Assembly: GCA_021796215.1 (NCBI GenBank)
Contig: JAJYOK010000029.1
Span: 1 to 33,467 of the forward strand
Direction: 5' to 3'
Length of the DNA: 33,467 nucleotides
Origin: Bacteroidota bacterium
Lineage (GTDB): Bacteria; Bacteroidota; Ignavibacteria; UBA10030; UBA8401
Below the pieces are notes generated by a model that worked only from the letters and a program-made list of their open reading frames with translations, had not been told where the DNA came from and did no database searches. This document shows positions 30,658 to 33,467 of this stretch, piece after piece. How positions within the stretch are numbered: position 1 is the first letter of the stretch; every line of letters starts with the position of its first letter. Position numbers and translations under genes: made by a program.

Positions 30658-32874
30658 ATGGGCACAATGAAACGCATTCTTTATCTTCTTCTTATCCTCG
30701 CTTATGATTTCAGCTATTCTCAAAACGAGTGGACTTGGAACAACCCTTATCCTGTTGGAGCAAAACTCAACGGCATTTTTTTTATAAATAGCACAACAAT
30801 ATTCACCGTGGGCAACGGTGGTAACGTTTTAAAATCAACCGACAGCGGTAAAACTTGGGAGAACAAAGTACTTTTGCCCTACAGTTCATTGCAAAAAATA
30901 TCCTTTGCCAATAACCAGTATGGAATAATAATCGGAGGAGATGAAAGCGCTGAAAACGGCGGGCTATTCGTAACAACAGATGGCGGAGTTCATTGGGCAG
31001 ATCAATATCCACTTGGCCTTCAAGACAATCACTATTACGCTTTTTTTGATATTCAACTTACCAATGATTCAATTGGGTGGATCGGAGGATTTACTGGTAT
31101 TCTTAAAACAACAGATAAAGGAACAACCTGGCATAAAACTGTTGGAGCCAGTGGTTGGACAACATCATTGTATTTTATTAACGATTCAACGGGTTGGAGT
31201 TCAAATTCTGTGGGAGGAATATTAAAAACTACCGACAAAGGCGAACATTGGACAACCATTGCTTCGCTTGGTTGGTATTGGACAAAACGAATCCGTTTTG
31301 CAACACCATCAGTAGGTTGGATTGTAGGACAAAAGCTTTACGAAAATATCGGGTTTATTGCAAAAACTACAGATGGAGGAACAACGTGGGAATTCCAAGA
31401 CAGTTCGGGCGTTGGATATCATGATCTGTGCATAATTGATTCACTCAATGTCGTTGCAGTCGGAGATAATGGATTGATTCAGTACACAAGGGACGGCGGA
31501 AATATGTGGTTATATTCCGGAACAAACAATCACGATGACTACAACGACGTGGCGTTAGAAAATAATAAACTCTGGGTGATCGGTGGTAATTACAATTATC
31601 CTGCTATTCTAATCAACAATCTAGATTCCCTCTCGTGGCTATGGAATGCTCAAAAAACCTACTTTACTCTCTCTTCATTGAATGCGGTAAGCTTTGCGGA
31701 TGATTCCTTGGGATGGCTCAGTGGCGAGGGTGGCGCGTTATTTAAAACAACGAACGGCGGTTTATCATGGGAACCGTTAGATTTATTTTCTATCAACTTC
31801 CTTTCTGCATGCAGTCCGTCTCCTAATTCCTTGTTCCTAGGAGGTGACGACGGTGAATTAGTAGTAACAAAAGATGCTGGAGCTACATGGAGAGTGTTGA
31901 CATTTGCAAAGTACGAAGGCGTGACACAGATCCAATTCCCAACAGATCAAAAGGGCTGGTTTGTACTTTCATCAGATTCTTACGGCGGAAGTGTGTATTA
32001 CACAACGGATGCAGGTTTGACTTGGTCGAAAGTGATAAGAGATTCATTTTCAAATCCTTTAGTGGTTCAGAAGATACAATTTTATGATTCTTTGTACGGC
32101 TGGTACAACGAACCTGCACCAGTGCTATTAACAAAAAAGAATTCCTCACTGCAACCGCATTTAAATAGCATTGGAAGATTTTTCAGAACAACTGATGGTG
32201 GTACAACTTGGATTGAATACAGCACTCCTGGTATCATTAATCAATTCTCTTTCGTCTCCCAAAATGAAGGGTGGTTGTCTGTAACAACATTTAACGATAC
32301 TCTATACAAAACAACTGATGGTGGAATTACGTGGGAACCTCATTCGGTTATTCCTAACCTTCACTCTTCAGATGAATTAACTTTTGTCACAGAAAATGAG
32401 GGATGGCTAAGAATAAACGGTGAAGTTTTCCATACACAAGATGGTGGTACATCTTTTGTAAAAAGCGTGAACGGGAATGTCTATGGTAATTATCCTCGAT
32501 TATATTTTACGTCTAAGGACAACGGCTGGTTTGTTGGAAATAACGGAATGTTGATGCACTATTCTAAGACACCGACTATCGTTATCAAGGGAAAGTTGGA
32601 CATCACACCATCTGCATTTGTATTATATCAAAATTACCCGAATCCTTTTAACCCATCCACAACAATTGAGTTTGAAGTTCCAACAAGAACATTAGTAAGA
32701 TTGTCAATCTATAACATGTTGGGGCAAAAAGTAGATGAGCCTATGAATGAAGTAAAAAATGCTGGAATTTACCGGATTATTTGGAATGCACAGAACTTAG
32801 CTTCTGGTACATATTTTTGTAGGCTACAGTCGAAAAGTTCTGTGGTTACAAAAAAGCTTTTATTGCTGAAATAA
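30658..32874 (+). CDS. Secreted YCF48/BNR-type beta-propeller with T9SS sorting domain
   Basis: This 738-aa protein has a signal peptide (MKRILYLLLILAYDFSYS). Many repeats of the form T(T/D)DGG(T/I)TW follow, each strand pair carrying a WxxxGx..GxILKTTDxGTTW-like motif, as in Ycf48/Hcf136 and BNR propellers. The last ~75 residues form a type IX secretion (Por) C-terminal sorting domain: LYQNYPNPFNPSTTIEFEVP, then LSIYNMLGQKV and SGTYFCRL. It is therefore sent through the periplasm and anchored at, or released from, the cell surface. In this context it is most likely a surface adhesin or hydrolase scaffold; no catalytic residues are obvious. The start is ATG 30658 or 30667. Confidence 0.92.
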   Translation: MGTMKRILYLLLILAYDFSYSQNEWTWNNPYPVGAKLNGIFFINSTTIFTVGNGGNVLKSTDSGKTWENKVLLPYSSLQKISFANNQYGIIIGGDESAENGGLFVTTDGGVHWADQYPLGLQDNHYYAFFDIQLTNDSIGWIGGFTGILKTTDKGTTWHKTVGASGWTTSLYFINDSTGWSSNSVGGILKTTDKGEHWTTIASLGWYWTKRIRFATPSVGWIVGQKLYENIGFIAKTTDGGTTWEFQDSSGVGYHDLCIIDSLNVVAVGDNGLIQYTRDGGNMWLYSGTNNHDDYNDVALENNKLWVIGGNYNYPAILINNLDSLSWLWNAQKTYFTLSSLNAVSFADDSLGWLSGEGGALFKTTNGGLSWEPLDLFSINFLSACSPSPNSLFLGGDDGELVVTKDAGATWRVLTFAKYEGVTQIQFPTDQKGWFVLSSDSYGGSVYYTTDAGLTWSKVIRDSFSNPLVVQKIQFYDSLYGWYNEPAPVLLTKKNSSLQPHLNSIGRFFRTTDGGTTWIEYSTPGIINQFSFVSQNEGWLSVTTFNDTLYKTTDGGITWEPHSVIPNLHSSDELTFVTENEGWLRINGEVFHTQDGGTSFVKSVNGNVYGNYPRLYFTSKDNGWFVGNNGMLMHYSKTPTIVIKGKLDITPSAFVLYQNYPNPFNPSTTIEFEVPTRTLVRLSIYNMLGQKVDEPMNEVKNAGIYRIIWNAQNLASGTYFCRLQSKSSVVTKKLLLLK

Positions 32875-32890
32875 AAATTGGAATCTAACT

Positions 32891-33467
32891 ATGGACAAAG
32901 ACCTTCAATCAATTCAGGAAGTGCGCGACCTCGTTGCGAAAGCAAAGGGCGCACAGATCGCATTTCGAAATTATTCTCAAGCGCAGGTTGATGCCATCGT
33001 AAAAGCAATGGCGGATGCCGGCTTCACCGAAGCCGAACGCCTTGGCCGCATGGCACACGAGGAAACCGGATTCGGAAAACCTGAAGACAAGAAAAAGAAA
33101 AATGAATTTGCAACGCAGCGAACGTGGGAATCAATCAAAGACCTGAAAACTGTTGGCATTATTCACGAAGACAAAGAAAAAAGAATTGTCGAGATCGGCG
33201 AGCCGATGGGCGTCGTTGCCGCGCTGATTCCTTCGACAAATCCGACCTCGACGGCAATGTTCAAAGCGATTATTTCTGTGAAGGGAAGAAACGGCATCGT
33301 CGTCAGCCCGCACCCGAAAGCGGCGCGGTGTACACTCGAGGCAATTCATGTTGTCGCGCAGGCGGCGGAACGCGCCGGGGCGCCGCAGGGACTCATTGCT
33401 TGCATGCCGACGCCGTCGCTCGAAGGAACGAGCGAATTGATGCGGCACAAGCTCACAGCCATTATTC
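32891..33467 (+). CDS. Acetaldehyde dehydrogenase (acylating)-like protein, N-terminal part
   Basis: The first 192 codons match the EutE/PduP/AdhE-type aldehyde dehydrogenases, which convert acetaldehyde and CoA to acetyl-CoA with NAD. Landmarks are MGVVAALIPSTNPTSTAMFK and GIVVSPHPKAARCT, followed by AAERAGAPQGLIACM. The catalytic cysteine would be further on and lies outside the window. The opening DKDLQSIQEVRDLVAKAKGAQ could contain an encapsulation-type helix, as in microcompartment aldehyde dehydrogenases, but I cannot confirm this. Confidence 0.88.
   Translation, partial: MDKDLQSIQEVRDLVAKAKGAQIAFRNYSQAQVDAIVKAMADAGFTEAERLGRMAHEETGFGKPEDKKKKNEFATQRTWESIKDLKTVGIIHEDKEKRIVEIGEPMGVVAALIPSTNPTSTAMFKAIISVKGRNGIVVSPHPKAARCTLEAIHVVAQAAERAGAPQGLIACMPTPSLEGTSELMRHKLTAII

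Overview
The window looks like chromosomal DNA from a Bacteroidota/Ignavibacteriota-type (Chlorobi-group) bacterium. The clearest marker is the Por/type IX secretion C-terminal sorting domain, with its YQNYPNPFNPSTTI motif, on the beta-propeller protein at 30658-32874. Weak Shine-Dalgarno use, a large secreted TPR protein next to obg and ruvB, and GT9 and DUF3108 envelope genes all fit. This placement is inference; there is no rRNA or other phylogenetic marker here.

Region 1 (1-9611, almost all minus strand) is a dense block of housekeeping and envelope genes. In transcription order it holds HU, a terminator, an FKBP lipoprotein, a dicluster ferredoxin, a geranylgeranyl-reductase-family flavoprotein, a D-Ala-D-Ala dipeptidase, a GT9 heptosyltransferase-like enzyme, DUF3108, a deoxyhypusine-synthase-like protein, a CPBP protease, a zinc-ribbon protein, cdsA, an MNT/HEPN toxin-antitoxin pair and rimO (cut by the window edge). 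Many neighbours overlap by 4-20 bp, so much of this is probably one long transcription unit.

Region 2 (9823-15713) holds small independent units: a secreted protein with a terminator, a GNAT acetyltransferase and an MFS transporter under divergent sigma70-like promoters, an exported rubrerythrin with an altered rubredoxin domain, and a DUF2231/response-regulator/histidine-kinase operon.

Region 3 (about 15720-23350) is the accessory, repeat-rich part. It starts with a 114-bp tandem duplication, a cluster of hairpins and an orphan AbrB-type antitoxin. Next comes a visibly AT-richer four-gene cassette: a Vsr-like nuclease without the zinc ligands, a ParB-like protein, a putative restriction endonuclease and a C5 cytosine methyltransferase. 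Its genes overlap or nearly touch, and it is my best candidate for an undescribed restriction/defence system. It is followed by two near-identical copies of a 55-aa zinc-ribbon gene, 2.2 kb apart. They bracket a truncated rhuM gene, a helical protein and a 14-unit 21-bp tandem repeat that is open on both strands.

Region 4 (23392-33467, plus strand) returns to core genes: a 1256-aa secreted TPR protein carrying two in-frame palindromic insertions, an unknown 405-aa protein, obg, ruvB, the T9SS-exported propeller protein and the start of an acetaldehyde-dehydrogenase-like gene cut by the window end.
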